From Streptomyces griseoruber (lineage in GTDB: Bacteria; Actinomycetota; Actinomycetes; Streptomycetales; Streptomycetaceae), in the NCBI RefSeq assembly GCF_001514205.1, contig NZ_KQ948780.1:62001-126000 (forward strand): 64,000 bases of DNA, given 5' to 3'. Of this stretch, positions 51,278 through 58,256 are shown piece after piece. Numbering within the stretch: position 1 is the first letter of the stretch; each line of letters starts with the position of its first letter. A program made the translations under genes and the position numbers. The notes beneath the pieces were generated by a model. It was not told the origin of the DNA, ran no database searches, and saw only the letters and a list, made by a program, of their open reading frames with translations.

Positions 51278-52479
51278 GCGGTCCCCCTCCTCGCCCCGGC
51301 CGGGACGGGCAGCCGGACGGTGACCGTCGTGCCCTCGCCCGGCGCACTGCGCACCAGCGTCGTCCCGCCCACCTCCGCAGCCCTCGCCCGCAGTCCCGCC
51401 AGACCGTAGCCGTCCGAGTCCCGGGCGGGGTCGAAGCCCCGGCCGTCGTCGCGCACCGACACCGTCAGCCCGTCCTCGTCGTACCCCAGACAGATCGTCA
51501 CCCGCGCCGAACTCCCGGCGTGCTTACGGGCGTTGGTCAGCGCCTCCTGGCAGGAGCGCAGCGCCACCACCTCCGGCCCGGCGGGCAGCGCGCGCACCGG
51601 GCCCGTGACATCCAGGTCCGCCGAGTGCCGCGCGGCCAGCCGGCCGAGCGCGTCCGGCAGCGAGGTCCCGGCCAGATCGGCGGGGGTGCCGCCCGCGACC
51701 AGGGCACGGGCCTCGGCCAGGTTCTGCCGGGCGGTCTCGTCCATCAGCCGCAGATGCGCACGGGCCCGCGCCACGTCCGTCTCCAGCTCCGCCTCCACCG
51801 CCTGGGTCAGCATCAGCAGGCTGGTGAAGCCCTGCGCGAGCGTGTCATGGATCTCCCGGGCCATCCGCTCCCGCTCCGCCAGCGCGCCGTGGGCCACCGA
51901 CAGCCGGGCCACCTCGCTGCGGCTGGCGTCCAGCTCGGCGATCAGCTCGGCGCGCTCCGCGCTCTGCGCGATGATCCGGATGATCCAGCTGCCGACGGCC
52001 ACCGAGAACACCAGGCTGACCAGCGCGAACAGACCGTTGAGGAAGACGTCCTGGCCGTCGGGCCACCACAGCAGCGCCCAGCCCACCACCGGCGCGACGT
52101 TCAGCACGGCCACCGCGATCAGGGCGGGCCGCAGCCGCAGTGTCATGAAGCACTGCGGGACCAGCGCGAACGTGATCAGCCGGGTCTCGCCCACCAGCAC
52201 CGCCGACGGCAGGAACAGCGCCATCCCGCCCACGAGATGGACCAGGGACCTGCGTTCGTCCGCCTGCGGCTCGCCCTGCATCAGGGGACGCCCCACGACG
52301 ACGTACCAGGGCACGAGCGGGACGAGCAGCCCGGCCGCCACCACGCGGACCGGCCACCCCGGGTGTTCCGTGCCGAGCACGGTCACCAGGGTGGCCGTCC
52401 AGACCAGCGCGAAGTACACGTCCCAGATACGGAAGGAACTGTCCCAGATGTGCGCGTCGGCCTCGGCGGGGCCGCTCAT
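51274..52479 (-). CDS. DesK-type sensor histidine kinase
   Basis: 401 aa. Five to six N-terminal membrane helices without an extracellular sensory domain, then a HisKA_3 dimerisation helix with the phospho-accepting His in AREIHDTLAQG, and an HATPase end (QEALTNARKHAGSSA ... VRDDGRGF ... GYGLAGLRARAAEVGG). Intramembrane-sensing kinases of this type often respond to envelope stress or to the substrate of their partner transporter. Its ATG overlaps the permease stop by 4 nt. Confidence 0.9.
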   Translation of the reverse strand: MSGPAEADAHIWDSSFRIWDVYFALVWTATLVTVLGTEHPGWPVRVVAAGLLVPLVPWYVVVGRPLMQGEPQADERRSLVHLVGGMALFLPSAVLVGETRLITFALVPQCFMTLRLRPALIAVAVLNVAPVVGWALLWWPDGQDVFLNGLFALVSLVFSVAVGSWIIRIIAQSAERAELIAELDASRSEVARLSVAHGALAERERMAREIHDTLAQGFTSLLMLTQAVEAELETDVARARAHLRLMDETARQNLAEARALVAGGTPADLAGTSLPDALGRLAARHSADLDVTGPVRALPAGPEVVALRSCQEALTNARKHAGSSARVTICLGYDEDGLTVSVRDDGRGFDPARDSDGYGLAGLRARAAEVGGTTLVRSAPGEGTTVTVRLPVPAGARRGTA

Positions 52480-53321
52480 CCGTCGCGCCGGTTCTTCCAC
52501 CGGAAGGTCAGCAGACACAGCGCCAATCCTCCGACGCACCACGCCCCGAGGACCAGGGCCACCCGTCCGAACTCCCAGCTGCCCGCCTGCTCCAGGACCC
52601 GCGCCGACTCCGGCAGGAACACCCCGCGCAGCCCCTGGCACATCCACTTCAGCGGGAACAGCGCGCCGACCGTCAGCATCCAGTCGGGGATCGTGGCGAC
52701 CGAGATGTACACGCCGGAGATGAACTGGAGCACCAGGAAGGGCAGGACGACCACCGACGTGGCGCTCCGGCCCGACTTCGGGACCGAGCTGATCGCGATG
52801 CCGAGCAGCGCACAGGCGGTGAGTCCGAGGACGAAGATCCACGCGAAGTCGAACCAGCGGGCCGCCGACGAGGGCAGATCGACGTCGTACAGCGTGGTGC
52901 CGACCAGCAGCAGGACGGCCGTCTCCAGCGCACCGGTGACCAGAACCAGCCAGATCTTGCCGAGGAAGTACGCGGCGGGCGGCATCGGTGTGCCGCGCAG
53001 CCGGCGCAGCACCTTCTCGTCCCGCTCGATCGCGATCGAGATGCCCAGGGACTGGAAGCTGGTCGACATGATGCCGGCCGCCATCATCGCCGGGACGTAC
53101 AGCTGCGAGGCCGTGACGCCCGCCCCGCTGACGTCGTCCTTGAAGATCGACGCGAAGAGGAACAGGAACACGACGGGGAAGGCGAAGGTGAAGACCACCT
53201 GCTCGCGCTGACGGAAGAACTGCCTCAGTTCGAGGGCGCCCCGGTGCAGGCCGAGCGTCCAGGCGGCGGGAAGGCGCGGGGACACGGCCTCGGCCCTGGC
53301 TGCCGCTGCGGTCGTGGTCAT
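52476..53321 (-). CDS. ABC-2 family transporter permease
   Basis: 281 aa, about six helices: a long amphipathic start (LELRQFFRQREQVVFTFAFP), then MSTSFQSLGISIAIERDEKVLRRLRGTPM, the typical ABC-2 coupling region, and a final helix near the C terminus. With the ATPase encoded upstream it forms an exporter, possibly for a drug, lipid or peptide. Overlaps both neighbours by 4 nt. Confidence 0.9.
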   Translation of the reverse strand: MTTTAAAARAEAVSPRLPAAWTLGLHRGALELRQFFRQREQVVFTFAFPVVFLFLFASIFKDDVSGAGVTASQLYVPAMMAAGIMSTSFQSLGISIAIERDEKVLRRLRGTPMPPAAYFLGKIWLVLVTGALETAVLLLVGTTLYDVDLPSSAARWFDFAWIFVLGLTACALLGIAISSVPKSGRSATSVVVLPFLVLQFISGVYISVATIPDWMLTVGALFPLKWMCQGLRGVFLPESARVLEQAGSWEFGRVALVLGAWCVGGLALCLLTFRWKNRRDG

Positions 53322-54184
53322 CGGGGGTCCCCCTGTCCGGTCAGGCTCAGATACACGTCCTCCAGCGTGGGGCGGGTCACCGTCAGCCCCGGGATCTCAC
53401 CGTCGAAGCGGTGCGTCAGCTCGGCGACCACGCGGGTCGGGGTGTCCGTGCGCGTGCTCCGCGCGGTCCCGTCGGGCTCGCTCCAGGCGACCGTCGCGCC
53501 CGTGCCGTACCGCTCCCGCAGGGCGGCCGGCTCGCCCTCGGCGACGACCCGGCCGTCGGCCACGACCGCGAGCCGGTCGGCGAGCGCCTCCGCCTCCTCC
53601 AGGTAGTGCGTGGTCAGCAGGATGGTCGTGCCCTCGTCGGCGAGCGTGCGGATCAGGTCCCAGAACCGGCGGCGCGCCGCCGGGTCGAATCCGGTCGTCG
53701 GCTCGTCCAGAAGCAGCAGGTCCGGGCCGCCGATCACACCGAGCGCCACGTCGAGCCGGCGGCGCTGGCCACCGGAGAGGGTCTTGGTCCGGCTGTCCGC
53801 CTTCGCCTCCAGACCCACCAGGGAGATCACCTGCTCCGGGTCGCGCGGCCTCGGGTAGTAGCGCGCGAAATGCCGTACGGTCTCGCGGACCGTCAACTCG
53901 GCGGGCGCGGATTCGTCCTGCCAGACGATTCCGACACGTGAGCGCCACGCGCGCGTGCCCGTCGCCGGGTCCGCGCCCAGCACCCTCACCTCGCCCCCGT
54001 CCCGGTCGCGGTGCCCCTGGAGGATCTCCACCGTGGTGCTCTTGCCGGCGCCGTTCGGTCCGAGCAGGCCGAAGACCTCGCCCGCGCGGATCCCCAGGTC
54101 GATGCCGTCCACCGCGGTCACGTCCCCGTACCGCTTGCGCAGTCCCCGTACGTCCACCGCGAGGTCGTTCGCGTGTGCTGTCAT
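53318..54184 (-). CDS. ABC transporter ATP-binding protein
   Basis: 288 aa. Walker A GPNGAGKST, Q-loop VWQDES, signature LSGGQRRRLDVALG, Walker B LLLLDEPTTGFD and the H-loop LTTHYLEEAEALADR. The C-terminal 70 residues extend beyond the ATPase core, as in drug-exporter (DrrA-like) ATPases. It is the first gene of the operon ATPase-permease-kinase-regulator. The ATG at 54184 has no strong RBS. Confidence 0.93.
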   Translation of the reverse strand: MTAHANDLAVDVRGLRKRYGDVTAVDGIDLGIRAGEVFGLLGPNGAGKSTTVEILQGHRDRDGGEVRVLGADPATGTRAWRSRVGIVWQDESAPAELTVRETVRHFARYYPRPRDPEQVISLVGLEAKADSRTKTLSGGQRRRLDVALGVIGGPDLLLLDEPTTGFDPAARRRFWDLIRTLADEGTTILLTTHYLEEAEALADRLAVVADGRVVAEGEPAALRERYGTGATVAWSEPDGTARSTRTDTPTRVVAELTHRFDGEIPGLTVTRPTLEDVYLSLTGQGDPR

Positions 54185-54327
54185 GCCGTCCAGACTCGGC
54201 CGGAACCGCTCGTTCTGGGACGACCGTGCGGGCTTCCTTATGTCCATCGAACGGTGGATACCCGGCCCGGTGCGGCAGAATGGCCCCTGCCCGAAGATGG
54301 TCCAACTCTCAAACACGGATCGGCGTG

Positions 54328-54987
54328 ATGAGCAAGACGACAGTCAAAGACGTCTCCACGGAGTCCGAGCCCGAGCGTGACACCACGGCCGCGGCCCGGA
54401 CGGCGGGCGGCAGCCGTGCGTTCGCGATCCTGCTGCTGATCACCGGCGCGGCCGGTCTGCTCGCCGCGTGGGTCATCACGATCGACAAGTTCAAACTGCT
54501 CGAGGCCAAGGTCGCGGGCACGACCTTCACCCCCGGGTGCAGCCTGAACCCGGTGGTCTCCTGCGGCAGCGTGATGGAGTCCAAGCAGGCCGCCGCCTTC
54601 GGCTTCCCCAACCCGATGCTCGGCCTGGTCTGCTACGGCATCGTCATCTGCGTCGGCATGAGCCTGCTGGCCGGCGCCCGCTTCCCGCGCTGGTACTGGC
54701 TCACCTTCAACTTCGGCACGCTCTTCGGCGTCGCCTTCTGCACCTGGCTGCAGTTCCAGTCCCTGTACCGGATCAACGCCCTGTGCCTGTGGTGCTCGCT
54801 GGCCTGGGTCGCCACGATCACCATGTTCTGGTACGTGACCTCCTTCAACATCCGCAACGCCTTCCTGCCCGCCCCGCGCTGGCTGAAGGGCTTCTTCGGC
54901 GAGTTCACCTGGGTCGTGCCCGTGCTGCACATCGGCATCATCGGGATGCTGATCCTGACCCGCTGGTGGGAGTTCTGGACCAGCTGA
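54328..54987 (+). CDS. Vitamin K epoxide reductase (VKOR)-family protein
   Basis: 219 aa, about five transmembrane helices after a 28-residue polar start. The four VKOR cysteines are C71 and C79 in the first loop (PGCSLNPVVSCGS) and the CxxC pair C153/C156 (ALCLWCS). It oxidises quinone-linked thiols and, in actinobacteria, regenerates extracytoplasmic DsbA-like oxidants. No DsbA partner is fused to it. The ATG at 54328 has no RBS; GTG 54325 is an alternative start. Confidence 0.9.
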   Translation: MSKTTVKDVSTESEPERDTTAAARTAGGSRAFAILLLITGAAGLLAAWVITIDKFKLLEAKVAGTTFTPGCSLNPVVSCGSVMESKQAAAFGFPNPMLGLVCYGIVICVGMSLLAGARFPRWYWLTFNFGTLFGVAFCTWLQFQSLYRINALCLWCSLAWVATITMFWYVTSFNIRNAFLPAPRWLKGFFGEFTWVVPVLHIGIIGMLILTRWWEFWTS

Positions 54988-55001
54988 CGGTCCGGGCCAC
55001 G

Positions 55002-55024
55002 TTGTCGGTGCGGTCCTTTAGGGT
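55002..55024 (+). promoter_or_regulatory. PafBC-type (RecA-NDp) DNA-damage promoter of rarA
   Basis: TTGTCGGTG, eight bases, then TAGGGT: a perfect match to TTGTCRGTG-N8-TANNNT. The GTG of rarA begins 6 nt after the -10, so the damage-induced mRNA should be leaderless. Confidence 0.8.
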
Positions 55025-55030
55025 TTCAGC

Positions 55031-56386
55031 GTGGAGCCCGACCTGTTCACCGCCGCAGCAGAAGAACGCCAGGAGAAGGATCCCGCCGGGAGTCCCCTGG
55101 CGGTCCGGATGCGTCCGCGCACCCTCGACGAGGTCGTGGGCCAGCAGCACCTGCTGAAGCCGGGCTCCCCCCTGCGCCGCCTGGTCGGCGAGGGGGCCAA
55201 GGGCCCGGCCGGGCCCTCCTCGGTGATCCTCTGGGGCCCGCCCGGCACCGGCAAGACCACACTGGCGTACGTCGTGTCCAAGGCGACGAACAAGCGGTTC
55301 GTGGAGCTCTCCGCGATCACCGCGGGCGTCAAGGAGGTCCGCGCGGTCATCGACGGCGCCCGGCGCGCCACCGGGGGGTACGGCAAGGAGACCGTCCTCT
55401 TCCTCGACGAGATCCACCGCTTCAGCAAGGCCCAGCAGGACTCCCTCCTCCCGGCCGTCGAGAACCGCTGGGTGACCCTGATCGCGGCGACCACGGAGAA
55501 CCCCTACTTCTCGGTGATCTCCCCGCTGCTGTCCCGCTCCCTGCTGCTGACCCTCGAACCCCTCACCGACGACGATCTGCGGGGGCTGCTGCGCAGGGCC
55601 CTGACCGACGAGCGCGGGCTCAGGGGCGCCGTCACCCTCCCCGACGACACCGAGGCCCACCTCCTGCGCATCGCCGGCGGCGACGCCCGCCGCGCCCTGA
55701 CCGCCCTGGAGGCCGCCGCGGGCGCCGCCCTCGACCAGGACGAGAGCGAGATCAGCCTGGCGACCCTGGAGCAGACGGTCGACCGGGCGGCGGTGACGTA
55801 CGACCGCGACGGCGACCAGCACTACGACGTCGCCAGCGCCCTCATCAAGTCGATCCGCGGCTCCGACGTCGACGCCGCCCTGCACTACCTCGCCCGCATG
55901 ATCGAGGCCGGTGAGGACCCCCGCTTCATCGCCCGCCGGCTGATGATCTCCGCCAGCGAGGACATCGGCCTCGCCGATCCGAACGCCCTGCCCACGGCCG
56001 TCGCCGCCGCCCAGGCCGTCGCCATGATCGGTTTCCCCGAGGCCGCCCTCATCCTCAGCCACGCCACCATCGCCCTCGCCCTCGCCCCCAAGTCCAACTC
56101 CGCGACCACCGCGATCGGCGCCGCCCTGGACGACGTACGCAAGGGACTGGCCGGATCCGTGCCGCCGCATCTGCGTGACGGGCACTACAAGGGCGCCGCC
56201 AAGCTCGGCCACGCGCAGGGGTACGTGTATCCGCACGACCTGGCGGAGGGCATCGCCGCCCAGCAGTACGCACCGGACGCGATCAAGGACCGGGAGTACT
56301 ACACCCCCACCCGGCACGGCGCGGAGGCCCGGTACGCCGACGCCGTGGAGTGGACCAGGAAGCACCTCGGTCGCAAGCGGTCCTGA
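55031..56386 (+). CDS. rarA: Replication-associated recombination ATPase RarA (MgsA)
   Basis: 451 aa. AAA+ ATPase with VRMRPRTLDEVVGQQHLL, Walker A GPPGTGKTT, Walker B FLDEIHRF, sensor 1 IAATTENP and the arginine-finger region SPLLSRS, plus the RarA C-terminal tetramerisation domain (ALIKSIRGSDVDAALHYLARM, GYVYPHDLAEG). It acts at stalled forks and with single-strand-binding protein. The start is fixed by a damage-type -10 six bases upstream, matching a leaderless mRNA. Confidence 0.94.
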   Translation: MEPDLFTAAAEERQEKDPAGSPLAVRMRPRTLDEVVGQQHLLKPGSPLRRLVGEGAKGPAGPSSVILWGPPGTGKTTLAYVVSKATNKRFVELSAITAGVKEVRAVIDGARRATGGYGKETVLFLDEIHRFSKAQQDSLLPAVENRWVTLIAATTENPYFSVISPLLSRSLLLTLEPLTDDDLRGLLRRALTDERGLRGAVTLPDDTEAHLLRIAGGDARRALTALEAAAGAALDQDESEISLATLEQTVDRAAVTYDRDGDQHYDVASALIKSIRGSDVDAALHYLARMIEAGEDPRFIARRLMISASEDIGLADPNALPTAVAAAQAVAMIGFPEAALILSHATIALALAPKSNSATTAIGAALDDVRKGLAGSVPPHLRDGHYKGAAKLGHAQGYVYPHDLAEGIAAQQYAPDAIKDREYYTPTRHGAEARYADAVEWTRKHLGRKRS

Positions 56387-56394
56387 GCACCCTG

Positions 56395-56688
56395 TAAACT
56401 CGTTCGGAGTGCTGCGTCCCGCGCTGTCAGAACGGGACAGTCAGCCGGAGCCCGGTCCCCGGACCGGGTCCAGGAGCGTCGCGCACCGTCGATCGGTGTC
56501 GCGGGCAGCCCACCACCACCCGCCGTACGGCGGGAGAGGTCGGTGGGCCACTCGCGTGCTGCACGTATGTGCCCAGACCAGGGGAGCGGCTGCCCGGCGG
56601 GGTCCCTCGCGGACCTCATGGGTTTCCCCGGCTGCGGATGCGACCTCCCTTAACTCTGACAAGCCGAAAACCAGGAAATGAGAGACAA
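56395..56688 (+). promoter_or_regulatory. rpsD promoter and long structured leader
   Basis: TAAACT (56395-56400) is a good -10; about 280 nt then separate the expected start from the rpsD GTG. The leader contains several hairpins: CCCGGTCC/GGACCGGG, CACCG/CGGTG, and the perfect palindrome CCCGCCGTACGGCGGG. No open frame in it is convincing. Such a leader before rpsD suggests feedback control by S4, as known for the alpha operon leader of enterobacteria and the rpsD leader of Bacillus, but no established S4-leader structure is evident. Confidence 0.5.
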
Positions 56689-57303
56689 GTGGCGAACCAG
56701 TCCCGCCCCAAGGTCAAGAAGTCGCGTGCCCTCGGTATCGCGCTGACCCCGAAGGCCGTCAAGTACTTCGAGGCCCGCCCCTACCCGCCGGGCGAGCACG
56801 GCCGCGGCCGCAAGCAGAACTCGGACTACAAGGTCCGTCTGCTGGAGAAGCAGCGTCTGCGCGCGCAGTACGACCTCTCCGAGCGCCAGCTGGTCCGCGC
56901 CTACGAGCGCGCCTCCAAGGTGCAGGGCAAGACCGGTGAGGCCCTGATCATCGAGCTCGAGCGCCGTCTCGACGCCCTGGTGCTGCGTTCGGGCATCGCC
57001 CGCACCATCTACCAGGCCCGTCAGATGGTCGTGCACGGCCACATCGAGGTCAACGGCCAGAAGACCGACAAGCCGTCGTTCCGCGTCCGTCCCGACGACG
57101 TCGTGATGGTCCGCGAGCGCAGCCGCGAGAAGACCCTCTTCTCCATCGCCCGTGAGGGTGGCTTCGCCCCCGACGGCGAGACCCCGCGCTACCTCCAGGT
57201 GAACCTCAAGGCCCTGGCGTTCCGCCTGGACCGTGAGCCGAACCGCAAGGAGATCCCGGTGATCTGCGACGAGCAGCTCGTCGTCGAGTACTACGCCCGC
57301 TGA
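56689..57303 (+). CDS. rpsD: Small-subunit ribosomal protein S4
   Basis: 204 aa. S4 core with the S4 RNA-binding domain (RRLDALVLRSGIARTIYQARQMVVHGHIEVNG). The N terminus (RPKVKKSRALGIALTPKAVKYF) has no zinc-binding cysteines, so it is the C-minus form. S4 binds 16S rRNA early in 30S assembly. In many bacteria rpsD lies in the rpoA operon; here it stands alone downstream of rarA, with its own long leader and GAGAGAC as RBS. Confidence 0.96.
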   Translation: MANQSRPKVKKSRALGIALTPKAVKYFEARPYPPGEHGRGRKQNSDYKVRLLEKQRLRAQYDLSERQLVRAYERASKVQGKTGEALIIELERRLDALVLRSGIARTIYQARQMVVHGHIEVNGQKTDKPSFRVRPDDVVMVRERSREKTLFSIAREGGFAPDGETPRYLQVNLKALAFRLDREPNRKEIPVICDEQLVVEYYAR

Positions 57304-57335
57304 TCCTTCGGCGGCCGTAGGACTTCTGCGCCCAG

Positions 57336-57363
57336 GCCCGTCGTCTCCCCGGAGGCGGCGGGC
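57336..57363 (+). terminator. rpsD terminator
   Basis: A 13-bp stem with two G-T pairs (GCCCGTCGTCTCC with 57351-57363) closed by CC, followed by TTT. Confidence 0.7.
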
Positions 57364-57461
57364 TTTCGCGCGCCCGTAATGCGGTACGGAGCCCCGCCCC
57401 CGGCGCGATAGGCTCAGAGCGCCTTATTGATTTTTCTCGAAGCGCGGGAAGCAGGTGCGCA

Positions 57462-57902
57462 GTGTCCGGTGGAGAGGTGGCCGGGATCCTGGTGGCCGTC
57501 TTCTGGGCGATCCTGGTCTCCTTCCTCGCCGTCGCGCTGGCGAGGCTGGCCCAGACGCTCAGGGCGACCACCAAACTGGTCGCGGACGTGACCGAACAGG
57601 CCGTCCCGCTGCTGGCCGACGCCTCCGCCGCGGTGCGCTCCGCGCAGACCCAGATCGACCGGGTCGACGCCATCGCCTCCGACGTCCAGGAGGTCACCTC
57701 GAACGCCTCCGCGCTCTCGACGACCGTCGCCTCCACCTTCGGCGGCCCCTTGGTCAAGGTCGCCGCCTTCGGCTACGGCGTGCGCCGGGCCCTCGGTGGC
57801 CGCCGGGAGGACATGCCCGCCCGTGAGCCCCGGCGTACCGTGATCGTGGGCCGCACGGTCTCCCGGCGGGAGAAGCGCAGCGCCCGTGGAAAGAGGGACT
57901 GA
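57462..57902 (+). CDS. DUF948 membrane protein
   Basis: 146 aa. One N-terminal helix (about 5-24) and a long amphipathic heptad-like region (LAQTLRATTKLVADVTEQAVPLL), then a basic tail (GRTVSRREKRSARGKRD). DUF948 proteins resemble chemoreceptor helices but have no known role. It begins the conserved actinobacterial set DUF948 - small protein - alaS. Confidence 0.78.
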   Translation: MSGGEVAGILVAVFWAILVSFLAVALARLAQTLRATTKLVADVTEQAVPLLADASAAVRSAQTQIDRVDAIASDVQEVTSNASALSTTVASTFGGPLVKVAAFGYGVRRALGGRREDMPAREPRRTVIVGRTVSRREKRSARGKRD

Positions 57903-57911
57903 GAGCCAGCC

Positions 57912-58256
57912 ATGTTCCGCCGTACGTTCTGGTTCACGACCGGTGTCGCCGCCGGTGTCTGGGCCACCACCAAGGTCAACCGCAAGCTGAAGCAGCTCAC
58001 CCCGGAGAGCCTCGCCGCGACGGCGGCCAACAAGGCCCTCGAGACGGGGGCGCGCCTGAAGGACCGCGCGGTGGGCTTCGCGCTCGACGTCCGCGACAAC
58101 ATGGCCCAGCGCGAGGCGGAGCTCCAGGACGCCCTCGGCATCGACGAGGACCCCGAACTCCCCTCGCCCCGGCGGTTCGCCGCCATCGAGAACAGCACCC
58201 ACCCGAGGTACGTCCAGACCACGACGTACTCGTACGACCGGAATGAGGACCACTGA
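57912..58256 (+). CDS. Small conserved actinobacterial protein (DUF6167-like)
   Basis: 114 aa. The N-terminal FWFTTGVAAGVWATTKVNRK is a short hydrophobic segment followed by basic residues, then a helical region and a polar tail ending NEDH. Function unknown. Its stop codon shares one base with the alaS ATG (TGATG), so translation is coupled. Confidence 0.75.
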   Translation: MFRRTFWFTTGVAAGVWATTKVNRKLKQLTPESLAATAANKALETGARLKDRAVGFALDVRDNMAQREAELQDALGIDEDPELPSPRRFAAIENSTHPRYVQTTTYSYDRNEDH

